From NCBI RefSeq assembly GCF_001282685.1, contig NZ_LN875034.1:605612-669611 (forward strand): DNA of 64,000 nucleotides, written 5' to 3'. Positions 1 to 8,990 of this stretch are shown in pieces (the first letter of the stretch is position 1; every line of letters starts with the position of its first letter). This DNA is from Niameybacter massiliensis (lineage in GTDB: Bacteria > Bacillota > Clostridia > Lachnospirales > Cellulosilyticaceae). The notes below the pieces were generated by a model. That model had not been told where the DNA came from and ran no database searches. It saw only the letters and a program-made list of their open reading frames with translations. A program made the translations under genes and the position numbers.

Positions 1-30
1 CAAGGTAGTGTATTGAAAGGAGAGATACAG

Positions 31-564
31 ATGAAATACAACATTATAGGTAAAAATATTGAGGTAACAAAAGGTCTTGAAAATGCAGTAGTAGATAAGC
101 TTCATAAACTCGATAAGTACTTCAACGAGGAAACTCCAGTACAAGTGATGCTTAGTGTAGAAAAACAACGACACATTATCGAGATTACCATTCCTTTCAA
201 TGGACAAATTTTAAGAGGCGAGATAGATGGCAAAGATATGTATGCAATTATTGATGATGCCGTTGCCATCATCGAAAGACAAGTGGTACGTTTTAAAAAT
301 AAATTAAGACGTCGCCATAGAGGCAATCCAATAGGATTTGCAGATGATTTTATGAGTGCAGATTATGATGAAGATGAAACACTTAGAATTGACAGAAGAA
401 AACAATTTGCTGTTAAACCCATGGATATAGAAGAAGCTATTATGCAGATGGAATTAGTGGGACATACATTCTTTGTTTATAGAGATGCACAAACTGAAGA
501 GGTAAATGTAGTTTATAAACGTAAAAATGGAACATATGGATTAATTGAGCCAGTAGTAAGTTAA
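31..564 (+). CDS. hpf: Ribosome hibernation promoting factor, long form
   Basis: Ribosome-associated factor of the HPF/YfiA/RaiA family. The long form has an N-terminal ribosome-binding beta-alpha fold (about residues 1-100) and a C-terminal dimerisation domain that joins two 70S ribosomes into inactive 100S particles in stationary phase. The protein is 177 residues, the usual long-form size. The N-terminus MKYNIIGKNIEVTKGLENAV, a basic stretch near residue 96 (KNKLRRRHRG) and the C-terminal segment ending YGLIEPVVS fit the family well. The ATG at 31 is chosen over an upstream in-frame TTG at 13 because AAAGGAGA at 16-23 is correctly spaced for it. It is followed by an intrinsic terminator, so it is the last gene of its transcript. 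The promoter lies outside the window. Confidence 0.93.
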   Translation: MKYNIIGKNIEVTKGLENAVVDKLHKLDKYFNEETPVQVMLSVEKQRHIIEITIPFNGQILRGEIDGKDMYAIIDDAVAIIERQVVRFKNKLRRRHRGNPIGFADDFMSADYDEDETLRIDRRKQFAVKPMDIEEAIMQMELVGHTFFVYRDAQTEEVNVVYKRKNGTYGLIEPVVS

Positions 565-587
565 TTCATTCAATAAATAAGTACCTA

Positions 588-618
588 GGAGACCATTTAT
601 AAAGATGGTCTCTTTTTA
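588..618 (+). terminator. Intrinsic terminator of hpf
   Basis: An 8-bp perfect stem (GAGACCAT at 589-596 with ATGGTCTC at 605-612) has an 8-nt loop and is followed directly by TTTTT. It ends the hpf transcript. Confidence 0.85.
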
Positions 619-715
619 ATTTGGAAATATGATGAATAGGAAATTGGATTACATAAATATAATAAGGGTTTTAGGCGTATAATAATTAAAGTCTATTGAA
701 AATAAGGGGAAGTGC

Positions 716-744
716 TTGATAAAACTAAGATTAAAAGGTAAAAT
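716..744 (+). promoter_or_regulatory. Probable sigma-A promoter for deoD
   Basis: TTGATA at 716-721 and TAAAAT at 739-744 are separated by exactly 17 nt. They lie between the hpf terminator and the deoD start, leaving an untranslated leader of about 85 nt. Found by pattern only. Confidence 0.45.
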
Positions 745-836
745 ATTACATAAGCCTTTCTCTACCTTGCAAACTGAATCCGTGACATGATACATTGAAA
801 AAGGTAGATGAAAAAATTTCATACAGGAGGATTATT

Positions 837-1550
837 ATGAATAATACACCAACTCCACATAACGGCGCAAAACTAGGTGATATTGCAAAAACAGTATTAA
901 TGCCTGGTGACCCATTACGTGCAAAATTTTTAGCAGATACTTATTTAGAGGATGTAGTACAATACAACTCTGTAAGAGGAATGTACGGATATACAGGAAC
1001 TTATAAAGGAAAACGCGTATCTGTTCAAGGACATGGTATGGGAATTCCATCTATTGGAATCTATACTTATGAGCTTTTCAATTTCTATGGTGTTGAAAAT
1101 ATCATTCGTATTGGTTCAGCTGGTGCGATTGATGAAAGTCTTCACATCGGTGATATCGTAATCGGTATGGGTGCATGTACAAACTCAAACTATGAGGATC
1201 AATATAAATTACCAGGTCGTTTCTCTGCAATTGCTTCATTTGATCTTGTAAAAAAAGCAGCAGACGAAGCTGAACGCTTAGGATATACTTACAAAGTAGG
1301 TAACTTATTATCAAGTGATACATTCTATGATGATGGCCAAACTCTTAAAGATTGGCAAAAAATGGGTGTATTAGCAGTTGAGATGGAAGCAACAGCACTT
1401 TATATGAATGCTGCACGTGCAGGTAAAAAAGCACTTACAATTTGTACAGTTTCAGATTGCCCATTCACAGGAGAAGCAACAACAGCTGAAGAACGTCAAA
1501 CTAAATTCACTCAAATGATGGATGTAGCATTATCATTAATCGAAGAGTAA
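837..1550 (+). CDS. deoD: Purine nucleoside phosphorylase, DeoD type
   Basis: Reversible phosphorolysis of purine (deoxy)nucleosides to the free base and (deoxy)ribose-1-phosphate, in the cytoplasm, for purine salvage. The 237 residues match the hexameric DeoD family in size. The N-terminal [14 protein letters not shown], the phosphate-loop motif MPGDPLRAK near residue 23, RIGSAGAI in the middle and the purine/ribose-binding VEMEATALY near residue 178 are all recognisable. The start at 837 is preferred over an upstream TTG at 795 because ACAGGAGG lies 6-7 nt before it. It is a single-gene transcript with its own promoter and terminator. It may work with the NupNOPQ-type nucleoside importer at 52-57 kb, although the two are not linked. 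Confidence 0.95.
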   Translation: MNNTPTPHNGAKLGDIAKTVLMPGDPLRAKFLADTYLEDVVQYNSVRGMYGYTGTYKGKRVSVQGHGMGIPSIGIYTYELFNFYGVENIIRIGSAGAIDESLHIGDIVIGMGACTNSNYEDQYKLPGRFSAIASFDLVKKAADEAERLGYTYKVGNLLSSDTFYDDGQTLKDWQKMGVLAVEMEATALYMNAARAGKKALTICTVSDCPFTGEATTAEERQTKFTQMMDVALSLIEE

Positions 1551-1556
1551 GATTAA

Positions 1557-1587
1557 AGGCCGAGTAATTAAACTACTCGGTCTTTTG
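1557..1587 (+). terminator. Intrinsic terminator of deoD
   Basis: The stem CCGAGTA (1560-1566) pairs with TACTCGG (1574-1580), extended by further pairs, and is followed by TCTTTTG. Confidence 0.8.
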
Positions 1588-1693
1588 TTATGTATAGGGA
1601 TTAGCTTTTGAATTAAGTAGATTATATTTGATTAAAGTATAGAGTTTACATTAGGCATGGAATTGCTATAGGCCATAAAGTAAGAAGATGTAA

Positions 1694-1729
1694 AAATTAA
1701 ATGATATAAATTAAATGATATAAATTAAA
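1694..1729. repeat. 14-bp tandem repeat, about 2.6 copies
   Basis: The unit AAATTAAATGATAT occurs at 1694-1707 and 1708-1721, followed by the partial copy AAATTAAA at 1722-1729. It sits in an AT-rich leader between deoD and the next gene. No function can be assigned. Confidence 0.7.
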
Positions 1730-1821
1730 GATATTGAATAATGAGGTCAATATAGACTACAATAGAAGTAAGTGGAAGAAAATGTATTAAGGCCATTACA
1801 ATTTTTGAGAACACTTAATGA

Positions 1822-2379
1822 TTGGGGGGATTGAGTACGAAAACATGGTTTAATGGAGACGGTGAAAGTAAGAGGAAGTTTGGGGGTAACAATCGCAGAG
1901 GGACTTTAAGTGATGAACTAAATAGAGCCGAACGGATAGGGAAGCAACTTAGGTGTGATGAAGCAGAGCTTAAGCCTATACAAATGTCTATACCAGTTCC
2001 GTCCAAACGCGAGTTGGTAATAGAAGAAATAGCCAAAGAAGCAAAGCCCAATTTAAATATAAATGAACCTTGGCAACCACAAAGAGTAGCTATTGACTAT
2101 GAGATTAGATATGGAAGTAGGGAAGAGGCTCAATTATCACCAAGTACTGAAAAAATGGTATCAGATACTGTATCACCAATTCAGGCAAATATCACAATAT
2201 CTTTTGACAAAGATCATACAATGGCCTTTAATATGAATATAGAATCTATTATTATGATTTTAAATAGTTCAGGAGAACAATTCGATTTTAAAATCACAAA
2301 TGATGGTGAAGGTGGGCAAAAATTAAATATTACTGCTCCAACTAAGGTCCTTTATAAGATCTTAGCTTTATTTGAATAA
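1822..2379 (+). CDS. Hypothetical protein, 185 residues
   Basis: I do not recognise this protein. The first half is polar and charged (basic, Asn/Gly-rich at residues 10-45), with a Pro-containing linker around residues 55-110. The last 65 residues look like a compact alternating hydrophobic domain (ANITISFDKD, FNMNIESIIMIL, LNITAPTKVLYKILALFE). No signal peptide or membrane segment is visible, so it is probably cytoplasmic. The start is uncertain: no ATG lies near the front in frame, and TTG at 1822 or TTG at 1831 beside a G-rich stretch are the options. It ends about 20 nt before the next unknown gene, so the two probably form an operon ended by the terminator at 2888. Confidence 0.6.
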   Translation: MGGLSTKTWFNGDGESKRKFGGNNRRGTLSDELNRAERIGKQLRCDEAELKPIQMSIPVPSKRELVIEEIAKEAKPNLNINEPWQPQRVAIDYEIRYGSREEAQLSPSTEKMVSDTVSPIQANITISFDKDHTMAFNMNIESIIMILNSSGEQFDFKITNDGEGGQKLNITAPTKVLYKILALFE

Positions 2380-2398
2380 CCTAGAAGGATGTGACTAT

Positions 2399-2887
2399 AT
2401 GGAACTTAAATGCACAAAGGAAGAGTTTAAAGCATTATTAGACTTAGTATATGCAGGGAATTTATTAATTAATGGGATGAGAGAAGTAGATGAACGTATT
2501 TTACCTCACTCAGAAATGGAACAAAAGATCTTTGCTATGGCAAAAGAATTTGGCTATGAAGAACTTATTGAGTTTGATGACGAATTTAATGAATATATGC
2601 CTACTAGAGCCTATGAAAATAGTGAAGTAAATGACTATATCGATGCATATGAAGATAAAGTATTCTGGGAAGAACTTGTTGTACGTATGGCACGTAGACA
2701 AGCGCTTAATGAGTTAGGTGATGAAAATCCTGACATGACAAGTGCAGAACTTAGACAAAGACAAATTGAATTAGAAGAATATTATGAAGATGAATTTATT
2801 GAAAATGGTATCTATCATTTAAAATGGATTAGACCTGAAATTCAATCTGAAGAAGCAGCAAAAAAAGGAAGCAAATTAGAAGATTAA
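2399..2887 (+). CDS. Hypothetical acidic protein, 162 residues
   Basis: I do not recognise this protein. It is strongly acidic and predicted mostly helical, with runs such as DDEFNEYMP and ELEEYYEDEFIENG and no membrane segment or signal peptide. The ATG at 2399 is chosen because GAAGGATG lies just upstream. The longer frame back to 2372 would overlap the previous gene and has no ribosome binding site. It is the second gene of a two-gene unit with the preceding unknown and is followed by a very strong terminator. A small cytoplasmic adaptor is possible, but nothing in the sequence shows it. Confidence 0.75.
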   Translation: MELKCTKEEFKALLDLVYAGNLLINGMREVDERILPHSEMEQKIFAMAKEFGYEELIEFDDEFNEYMPTRAYENSEVNDYIDAYEDKVFWEELVVRMARRQALNELGDENPDMTSAELRQRQIELEEYYEDEFIENGIYHLKWIRPEIQSEEAAKKGSKLED

Positions 2888-2927
2888 GAAAGAGGCGATT
2901 ACATATTTGTAATCGCCTCTTTCTTTT
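2888..2927 (+). terminator. Strong intrinsic terminator
   Basis: A 16-bp perfect stem (2888-2903 with 2908-2923) has a TATT loop and a T-rich tail (TTCTTTTC). It starts right after the stop codon of the acidic protein gene. Confidence 0.9.
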
Positions 2928-2949
2928 CATTATACCTAAAGATGGCATG

Positions 2950-2983
2950 CTTATCTTAATTCATTCATATGAATTAAGATAAG
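2950..2983. repeat. 15-bp perfect inverted repeat behind the nucleotidase gene
   Basis: CTTATCTTAATTCAT (2950-2964) is the exact reverse complement of 2969-2983, with a 4-nt loop. It abuts the 3' end of the minus-strand gene. It lacks a clean T-tract on the minus strand, so it may be a weak terminator or a 3'-end stabilising hairpin. Confidence 0.7.
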
Positions 2984-2984
2984 A

Positions 2985-4499
2985 CTATTTTTTTATAGTA
3001 ATGTAGTTTGTTGGATCTACAGTTACATGCTTATGCTTCATGAAGTAATCGATAATAATCTCTGGCATTTCAACTAGAATCTCTTGAACAACTTTGCAAC
3101 TTGGATACATACCATATCCGCCTACACCACTATAACGATAGTTATTCATAGCAAGTGTTAAAGTATCTTCTAGGCCCACTTCTTTATCATGAAGAGTCAT
3201 GGAAACGACACGTTCACCTACTGGTTTTGTAAGGTCGAGAGTATAGTGAAGAGGAGCAAAATAATCATAGTTGTAATGAGATACTTTAGGCTTTAAGAAT
3301 TTGTCTGAAATAGAGATTTCATCATTTTCTAAATGGAAGTAGCTTGCTGTGTTTTCAAGACCTTCTTTTAATATTTCTCCTGTAACTTCTAAGACAATTA
3401 ATGTATTTGGGAAGATATAAGTAGAAACAATATCACGTACTGTAACTTCTTGATTAAATCCTTTAACACTGTTGGCAAATGAAGTACAGGCGATGTCAGC
3501 ACCGCTACGTTCTAATTGAACTTGGTTAATAAAGTTTGCAAGTGGTGTACCATGAAGAGCCATTTCTAAATGATCACTTGGTGTAAGGGGCATGTTTAAG
3601 AAACCAACAGGTTCATCTAACCAAGTTTGAAGAGCTGATTCAATAGGCATTAACTCATTATAAAGACGTTCATTGTATTCAATACCTGTTGAAATAAGTT
3701 CAGATTGTGTAGATGTTGTTCCATCTTCAGCTACCTCAACTTCAACTTTAGCAAATTGAGTACCATATTGAGGTGTTTGAACAAGATGCGTACCACAGAT
3801 TTCTTTGCCAAACATAGGTATATGTTGGTGACCTGTAAGAAGTACATCAAAATCAAAAGCTTCACAAATGGCATAAGCTAAGTTTTCTTTGCTCTCACTT
3901 AATTTTTTATTTGTTTCTAGATCATATTCTAATCCGCCGTGGTAAATTCCTACCATTAAATCTACCTGACCTTTAAGTGCTTCATAACTTGGGCGAATGC
4001 TATCAAGTGTAGCAGATACCATAAAGTTAGTTAAGTTTTCTTTCTTTTCCCATACAGGAATAAATTCTGTACTTACTCCAATTAAACCTACTTTTAATCC
4101 ATTTTCTAATGTATGAATAGCATGTTTTTGAATAGGAAGTTGGTCTAGTTTATCATCTACATTCGTACAAAGACATGTAGCATTTACATAATCTAAGTAG
4201 CTTTTTAAATAATCATAGCCATAGTTAAAGTCATGATTTCCTAAAGTAATATAGTCATAACCAGCCACATTCATAACTTCTGCAATTGGATTTTTAGGTA
4301 AAGGTTGGCGACTTAAAAAAGTTGTAAAAGGAGAACCTTGAATAGTATCTCCACCATCTATAATTAAAGTATTTCCATCCTTTTTAAATTGTTCCATCAT
4401 ACATAAGAAACCTTGTGGTTTCTTTTCTTGGTCTCTATAATCAGTTGGATAAACATATCCATGAACATCAGATGTAAAATAAAGCGTTAGTTTTTTCAT
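2985..4499 (-). CDS. 5'-nucleotidase/2',3'-cyclic phosphodiesterase-type metallophosphoesterase
   Basis: A two-domain enzyme of the UshA/YfkN/YunD group, 504 residues. The N-terminal calcineurin-like domain carries the metal-binding motifs in order: DVHGYVYP (about residue 10), GGDTIQG (about 49), GNHDFNYG (about 93) and GHQHIPMFG (about 223). The C-terminal half is the 5'-nucleotidase substrate domain. There is no signal peptide or lipobox, unlike classical secreted UshA/CpdB enzymes, so a cytoplasmic role in nucleotide or UDP-sugar hydrolysis is inferred. The start is the ATG at 4499, with GAGGTG at proper spacing; the GTG nine bases upstream overlaps that binding site. It is a stand-alone gene converging on the acidic protein gene. 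The substrate cannot be read from sequence. Confidence 0.88.
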   Translation of the reverse strand: MKKLTLYFTSDVHGYVYPTDYRDQEKKPQGFLCMMEQFKKDGNTLIIDGGDTIQGSPFTTFLSRQPLPKNPIAEVMNVAGYDYITLGNHDFNYGYDYLKSYLDYVNATCLCTNVDDKLDQLPIQKHAIHTLENGLKVGLIGVSTEFIPVWEKKENLTNFMVSATLDSIRPSYEALKGQVDLMVGIYHGGLEYDLETNKKLSESKENLAYAICEAFDFDVLLTGHQHIPMFGKEICGTHLVQTPQYGTQFAKVEVEVAEDGTTSTQSELISTGIEYNERLYNELMPIESALQTWLDEPVGFLNMPLTPSDHLEMALHGTPLANFINQVQLERSGADIACTSFANSVKGFNQEVTVRDIVSTYIFPNTLIVLEVTGEILKEGLENTASYFHLENDEISISDKFLKPKVSHYNYDYFAPLHYTLDLTKPVGERVVSMTLHDKEVGLEDTLTLAMNNYRYSGVGGYGMYPSCKVVQEILVEMPEIIIDYFMKHKHVTVDPTNYITIKK

Positions 4500-4704
4500 A
4501 AAGTGCACCTCGTGAGTAATTTAAACAATCTCATGTATTATATCAATAAATAACAAATCAAGCTATCTTTAGGATATGAATTAAAAAGAAAAAATATAGT
4601 TGTAAAAATTTTGCTAATTAACCAATGTATTTAGTGTTTTAGTCTATAATGAGATTAAGAGAAAAGTCTAAACTGAAAAAATATAGAAAGATAGGAGGGA
4701 TAGG

Positions 4705-5472
4705 ATGATTCAAGTAAAACATCTTACCAAGACTTTTGTAAGAACGGTTAAATCAGGAAAAAGAATAGTGAAGGAAGATTTTAATGCGGTCGAGGATGTG
4801 TCCTTTGAGGTAGGAAAAGGAGAAGTGTATGGCATTTTAGGACCTAATGGTGCAGGTAAAACAACATTGCTTAGAATGCTAGCAGGTATTTTAACACCTA
4901 CCTCGGGTGAAATAGTAGTTGGAGGCATTGAGTATAAGAAAGATAAGAATCAAGCTAAAAACCTTATTGGGTACTTATCGGGTAATACTAAATTATATGG
5001 TAGATTATCTCCAAGAGAAGTATTAGAAATCTTTGGGGGACTTTACTCTATAGATAAGGCTACGTTAGATACAAGGATTGAAGAGATTATAGAACTATTA
5101 GATATGAGGAGCTTCGTAGATAATCGCATAGATAGACTTTCTACAGGGCAGACACAAAGAGCCTCTATTGCAAGGTGCCTTATACATTCACCAGAACTCT
5201 ATATTTTTGATGAACCTACATTAGGATTAGATGTATTAAGTAGTAGAACGATTATTGACTTCATGAAGAGTGAGAAGGAAAAAGGGAAAACAGTTCTCTA
5301 TTCAACTCACTATATGGAAGAGGCTGAAGCTTTATGTGATCATATTATTATGATACATGAGGGGTGCATACTAGCGATGGGAACAAGTGATGAACTTAAA
5401 TCTATGACTCAGACACATAATTTAAGAGATGCATTCATTCAACTCATGGAAGAAAAGGAGGTCATAGAATGA
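4705..5472 (+). CDS. ABC transporter ATP-binding protein, NatA-like
   Basis: Cytoplasmic ATPase of an ABC-2 type exporter, 255 residues. Walker A GPNGAGKTT is near residue 47, the signature LSTGQTQR near 146, Walker B LYIFDEPTLGLD near 166 and the H-loop STHYMEEAE near 197. The sequence resembles NatA of the NatAB Na+ exporter, but substrate cannot be deduced from the ATPase. The start has GGAGGGATAGG upstream. The stop overlaps the start of the permease gene by 4 nt (ATGA), so the two are translationally coupled and form one complex. Confidence 0.9.
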   Translation: MIQVKHLTKTFVRTVKSGKRIVKEDFNAVEDVSFEVGKGEVYGILGPNGAGKTTLLRMLAGILTPTSGEIVVGGIEYKKDKNQAKNLIGYLSGNTKLYGRLSPREVLEIFGGLYSIDKATLDTRIEEIIELLDMRSFVDNRIDRLSTGQTQRASIARCLIHSPELYIFDEPTLGLDVLSSRTIIDFMKSEKEKGKTVLYSTHYMEEAEALCDHIIMIHEGCILAMGTSDELKSMTQTHNLRDAFIQLMEEKEVIE

Positions 5473-7490
5473 GAAGTTATATTATCAAAAACATCTTAAA
5501 AAAAGAACTGAAAGATATTTTTAGAGATAAGAAAACAATCTTCATGATGATTGTCCTACCTATTTTACTTTATCCTGCTATTATGCTAATTACATCTCAG
5601 ATTACAATGTATTCTATGAATAAAACAGAAACAGCTTCTTATAAAGTGAGTGTATCTAAAGGAAAGCTACACAATCAAATAATAGAGAAACTTCTGCAGG
5701 AAGAGGACTATGAACATTTAGAATTTATTGAAGTAGGAAATCCAGGTGAAGCATTAGAACAACGAGAAATAGATGCTTATATAGAGGTAGAAGTGTTACC
5801 AACTCAGCAAATGAGTTATAAAATTTATATTAATTCATCTATAGGTCAGTCTCAAAATGCAGGGCATAAACTTCAAAACTTTTTAGAAGAATATAAGGAA
5901 CAAATGATTTATAGTAACATAGAGCAAATAGGATTAGACCCTATTATTTTATTAGAGCCTGTAGTCTACGATACAGTAGACTTAGCTAAGAATGAGCAGA
6001 AGGCTGGTCAGCTAATGGCCATGATTTTACCACTCATCCTGATTATAGGTATATTAATGGGTGCACTTTATCCAGCAATTGATGTGATGGCTGGTGAAAA
6101 AGAAAGAGGTACCATTGAGACCTTATTAACTTTGCCTGTTTCTAATTTAGAATTGATTATAGGTAAGTTCTTAGCAGTAGCCATTATTTCAATCATATCG
6201 GCAGTATTAAATGTAATCTCTATTGTGGCAAGTATTATGCTTGTTATGATAAGTGCAGATTTATCAGGGATGATGAGTCAGCTTAATATAGATGCAAAGC
6301 GCTTTATTGTACCATTTTTGATTGCCTTTATATGTATTTTAATCTTTGCTTTAATTGTCAGTGCGATTAGCATGTGTGTATGTAGTATGGCAAAAAGCTT
6401 TAAAGAGGCACAGAACTATGCAACGCCACTCATGCTTGTATTAATGTTGCCTGGATATGCAAGCATGATACCGGGATTAGAGCTGACAACAGCAACAGCA
6501 TGCATTCCTATTGTGAATGTCGTTTTACTGATTAAGAGCGTTTTAACTTTCCAATATAATATAGGTGCAATGGCTATAGTTATTGTCACTAACTTTGGGT
6601 TCCTTATATTATCTTTGATTATATTAGCTAAGATGTTTAATTCGGAAGAAATTTTATTTGGAAGTAGTAAGGAGTTTTCTATCTTACAAAAACGCTACAA
6701 TATTCAAAAGGGTACGCTACCAACACCAAGTGATAGCTTAATGATTTATGTGATTGCATTGCTTGGAATTATTTATATAGGTAGTTTGCTTCAAGTGAAG
6801 TTAGGCTTTTTAGGTTTAGCACTTACTCAAGCATTAGTTATAGCTATTCCTATTCTATTTGGGTGGTATATCAAAACAGATTTTAAAGAAGCATTGTCGT
6901 TAAAGAAGCCGAAAGGTAAGCATATAGGTGGAGCAATTATCTTATGGGGAGGGCTATTTTTCCTTGTACAAGGTATTTCATTATTAATGATGCTTGTTTC
7001 ACCAGATTTACAAGAGCTCAATAATAAGCTTGCTCAAGCAGTGACTCATCCTAATTTGTTTGTTAATTTATTGGTTGTAGCAGCTTTGCCAGCTATTTGT
7101 GAAGAAGTATTATTTAGAGGTATGATTTATAAAGGGCTTGAAGATGATGGAAAACATGTGAAATGGGCAATCATTGTATCTGGAGTTTTATTTGGAATTA
7201 TGCATTTAGATTTCTTTAGGATGATACCTACAGCTATTTTGGGTATAGGTTTTGCCTATATTGTATATTCTAGTAAATCTATTTTTTTAGCGATGATGGT
7301 ACATTTCTTGAATAATGGTGTTATAGTATTAGTACAGCACTTTATAGTACGCCCAGATGTAGAACCGGCTTTGACATCAGGGCAGATTATACAAAGTAGT
7401 GTTGTATATCTTTTGCTTAGTGTACTACCGTTAGTAACAGGTATGTTATTGCTAGGTTATAAAGATCAACCAAGTATTAAAAAAATATAG
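5469..7490 (+). CDS. ABC-2 permease fused to a CPBP (Abi) intramembrane protease
   Basis: A 673-residue membrane protein with two parts. Residues 1 to about 420 form a NatB/ABC-2 permease: a membrane segment near 22-45, an extracytoplasmic domain to about 175, then several segments including one starting near MAMILPLILIIGILMG. Residues from about 440 form a second multi-pass module with CPBP/Abi glutamic-protease motifs: EEVLFRG, GIMHLD and HFLNN. The protease-like active residues look intact. Permease-CPBP fusions are known in Firmicutes, and a role in peptide or bacteriocin self-protection has been proposed for CPBP proteins in general. Here Na+ efflux, peptide export or immunity are all possible. 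It is coupled to the NatA-like gene. Confidence 0.85.
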   Translation: MRSYIIKNILKKELKDIFRDKKTIFMMIVLPILLYPAIMLITSQITMYSMNKTETASYKVSVSKGKLHNQIIEKLLQEEDYEHLEFIEVGNPGEALEQREIDAYIEVEVLPTQQMSYKIYINSSIGQSQNAGHKLQNFLEEYKEQMIYSNIEQIGLDPIILLEPVVYDTVDLAKNEQKAGQLMAMILPLILIIGILMGALYPAIDVMAGEKERGTIETLLTLPVSNLELIIGKFLAVAIISIISAVLNVISIVASIMLVMISADLSGMMSQLNIDAKRFIVPFLIAFICILIFALIVSAISMCVCSMAKSFKEAQNYATPLMLVLMLPGYASMIPGLELTTATACIPIVNVVLLIKSVLTFQYNIGAMAIVIVTNFGFLILSLIILAKMFNSEEILFGSSKEFSILQKRYNIQKGTLPTPSDSLMIYVIALLGIIYIGSLLQVKLGFLGLALTQALVIAIPILFGWYIKTDFKEALSLKKPKGKHIGGAIILWGGLFFLVQGISLLMMLVSPDLQELNNKLAQAVTHPNLFVNLLVVAALPAICEEVLFRGMIYKGLEDDGKHVKWAIIVSGVLFGIMHLDFFRMIPTAILGIGFAYIVYSSKSIFLAMMVHFLNNGVIVLVQHFIVRPDVEPALTSGQIIQSSVVYLLLSVLPLVTGMLLLGYKDQPSIKKI

Positions 7491-7571
7491 AGTTATTCAT
7501 GAAATAGATTAAATAAAAGTAAAAATATACTTATAGTAAAGGATAACTTGTAGATAAAGGAATGAGTATAA

Positions 7572-8405
7572 ATGAAAATGAATAGTAAGGTTAAACGTAC
7601 TGCATTAGATGAAAAACTAGATTCTTATAGAAGACAGGGGTATATTGTACCACCTAAAAATATTATTAAAAATGAAAAGCAAATAGAAGCTATTAAAAAA
7701 AGTGCAGTGATTAATACAGCTATACTTGATCATGTAGCAGAACATATTAAAGAAGGTATGACTACTTTAGAAATAGATGAGATGGTTTATCGCTTTACAA
7801 AGGAACATGATGCTACGCCAGCACCTCTTAACTATCATGGTTTCCCTAAGAGTGTATGTATTTCTATCAATCAAGAAGTATGTCATGGAATTCCTTCTAA
7901 GGATAGAGTTCTTCAAAATGGCGATATCGTTAATGTAGATGTATCCACAATTTATCATGGATATTTTTCAGATGCATCTCGTATGTTTATTATTGGTGAA
8001 GCATCTGAAGAGGCTAAAAAAGTTGTAGAAGTAGCTAGAGAATGTATGCAAAAAGGGATAGAACAAGTTAAGCCATGGGGCTTATTAGGTGATGTGGGTG
8101 CAGCAATTAATGCACATGCTAAAGCACATGGATACAGTGTAGTAAGAGAAATTGGTGGACATGGAGTTGGCTTAGCGTTCCATGAAGACCCCTATGTAAG
8201 CCATGTGAGTAAGGCTGGCACAGGCATGCTTCTTGTACCAGGAATGATCTTTACTATTGAACCTATGGTCAATGTAGGAACAGCACGTGTAAAAGAAGAT
8301 AAGAAAAATGGATGGACCATTTATACAGCAGATGGTAAGTTATCTGCACAATGGGAGAGTATGGTCCTTGTAACTGAAACAGGATATGAAATTTTAACTT
8401 GCTAG
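7572..8405 (+). CDS. map: Methionine aminopeptidase, type I
   Basis: Removes the initiator methionine from nascent proteins. The 277 residues include an N-terminal extension of about 35 residues before the pita-bread catalytic fold. All five metal ligands are present: D123 (NVDVS), D134 (SDASR), H197 (GGHGVG), E230 (TIEPM) and E262 (QWES). The FxxxH segment (AFHEDPYV) is also seen. The binding site AAAGGAATGAG supports the ATG at 7572; a second ATG at 7578 is possible. It sits about 80 nt after the permease fusion, with no terminator seen between them, and 31 nt before a GNAT gene. It is separate from a ribosomal-protein operon, so it may be a second copy in this genome. Confidence 0.93.
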   Translation: MKMNSKVKRTALDEKLDSYRRQGYIVPPKNIIKNEKQIEAIKKSAVINTAILDHVAEHIKEGMTTLEIDEMVYRFTKEHDATPAPLNYHGFPKSVCISINQEVCHGIPSKDRVLQNGDIVNVDVSTIYHGYFSDASRMFIIGEASEEAKKVVEVARECMQKGIEQVKPWGLLGDVGAAINAHAKAHGYSVVREIGGHGVGLAFHEDPYVSHVSKAGTGMLLVPGMIFTIEPMVNVGTARVKEDKKNGWTIYTADGKLSAQWESMVLVTETGYEILTC

Positions 8406-8436
8406 GATATGCTTAAATTTGATTTTTTAGGAGTAA

Positions 8437-8886
8437 ATGAACGTGGAAAATATAGAGATTTTAAATAATATTACAGATAAAGATATGGCTAATATATTAG
8501 AGGTATGGGAGTCATCAGTAAGAGCAACCCATCTATTTTTAACAGAAGAGGATATAGTTTCTCTAAAGCCTTGTGTGGAAGAAGGGGCAAAATTCATTAG
8601 TCACTTAGCAGTCATAAGAAATGAAGAAGATGCCATCCAAGCATTTATAGGCATGCATGATAATAAAATTGAAATGTTGTTTGTAAAAGATACTTGTAGA
8701 GGTAAAGGACTTGGAAAACACCTTGTCAATTGGGCAATCAATACTTTGAATGTAAAATTTGTAGATGTAAATGAACAAAATGAGCAAGGTCTAGGATTTT
8801 ATAAATATATGGGATTTGAAGTTTTTGATAGGTCAGAATTAGATGAACAGGGCAACCCTTTCCCTATACTTTATATGAGACGATAA
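8437..8886 (+). CDS. GNAT-family N-acetyltransferase
   Basis: Acetyl-CoA-dependent transferase of 149 residues. The acetyl-CoA pyrophosphate-binding motif is seen as CRGKGLGKHLVNWA near residues 88-101 (the Q/RxxGxG/A type). The C-terminal GFYKYMGFEVFDRSE is typical of small-molecule or protein acetyltransferases of the PhnO/RimI-like group. The start has TTTTAGGAG upstream. It follows map by 31 nt and probably shares its transcript, ending at the bidirectional terminator at 8912. The substrate is unknown. Confidence 0.85.
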   Translation: MNVENIEILNNITDKDMANILEVWESSVRATHLFLTEEDIVSLKPCVEEGAKFISHLAVIRNEEDAIQAFIGMHDNKIEMLFVKDTCRGKGLGKHLVNWAINTLNVKFVDVNEQNEQGLGFYKYMGFEVFDRSELDEQGNPFPILYMRR

Positions 8887-8911
8887 CATATGTAATTCCA
8901 AATAAATAGTT

Positions 8912-8967
8912 AAAAAAGGAGCTGCCACGAGCTGAGTTTAATCAGCTAATGTGACAGCTCCTTTTTA
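8912..8967. terminator. Bidirectional terminator between convergent genes
   Basis: The outer stem AAAAAGGAGCTG... (from 8913) pairs with ...CAGCTCCTTTTT (to 8966). An inner stem AGCTGA/TCAGCT sits within. It has A/T tracts on both sides, so it can serve the GNAT gene and the minus-strand exporter operon. Confidence 0.85.
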
Positions 8968-8990
8968 TTTACTGATGTTATTGAATATTC

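Noticed and set aside
2950..2983. Intrinsic terminator for the nucleotidase gene
   Set aside because: Perfect inverted repeat, but no T-tract on the minus strand; kept only as an inverted repeat.
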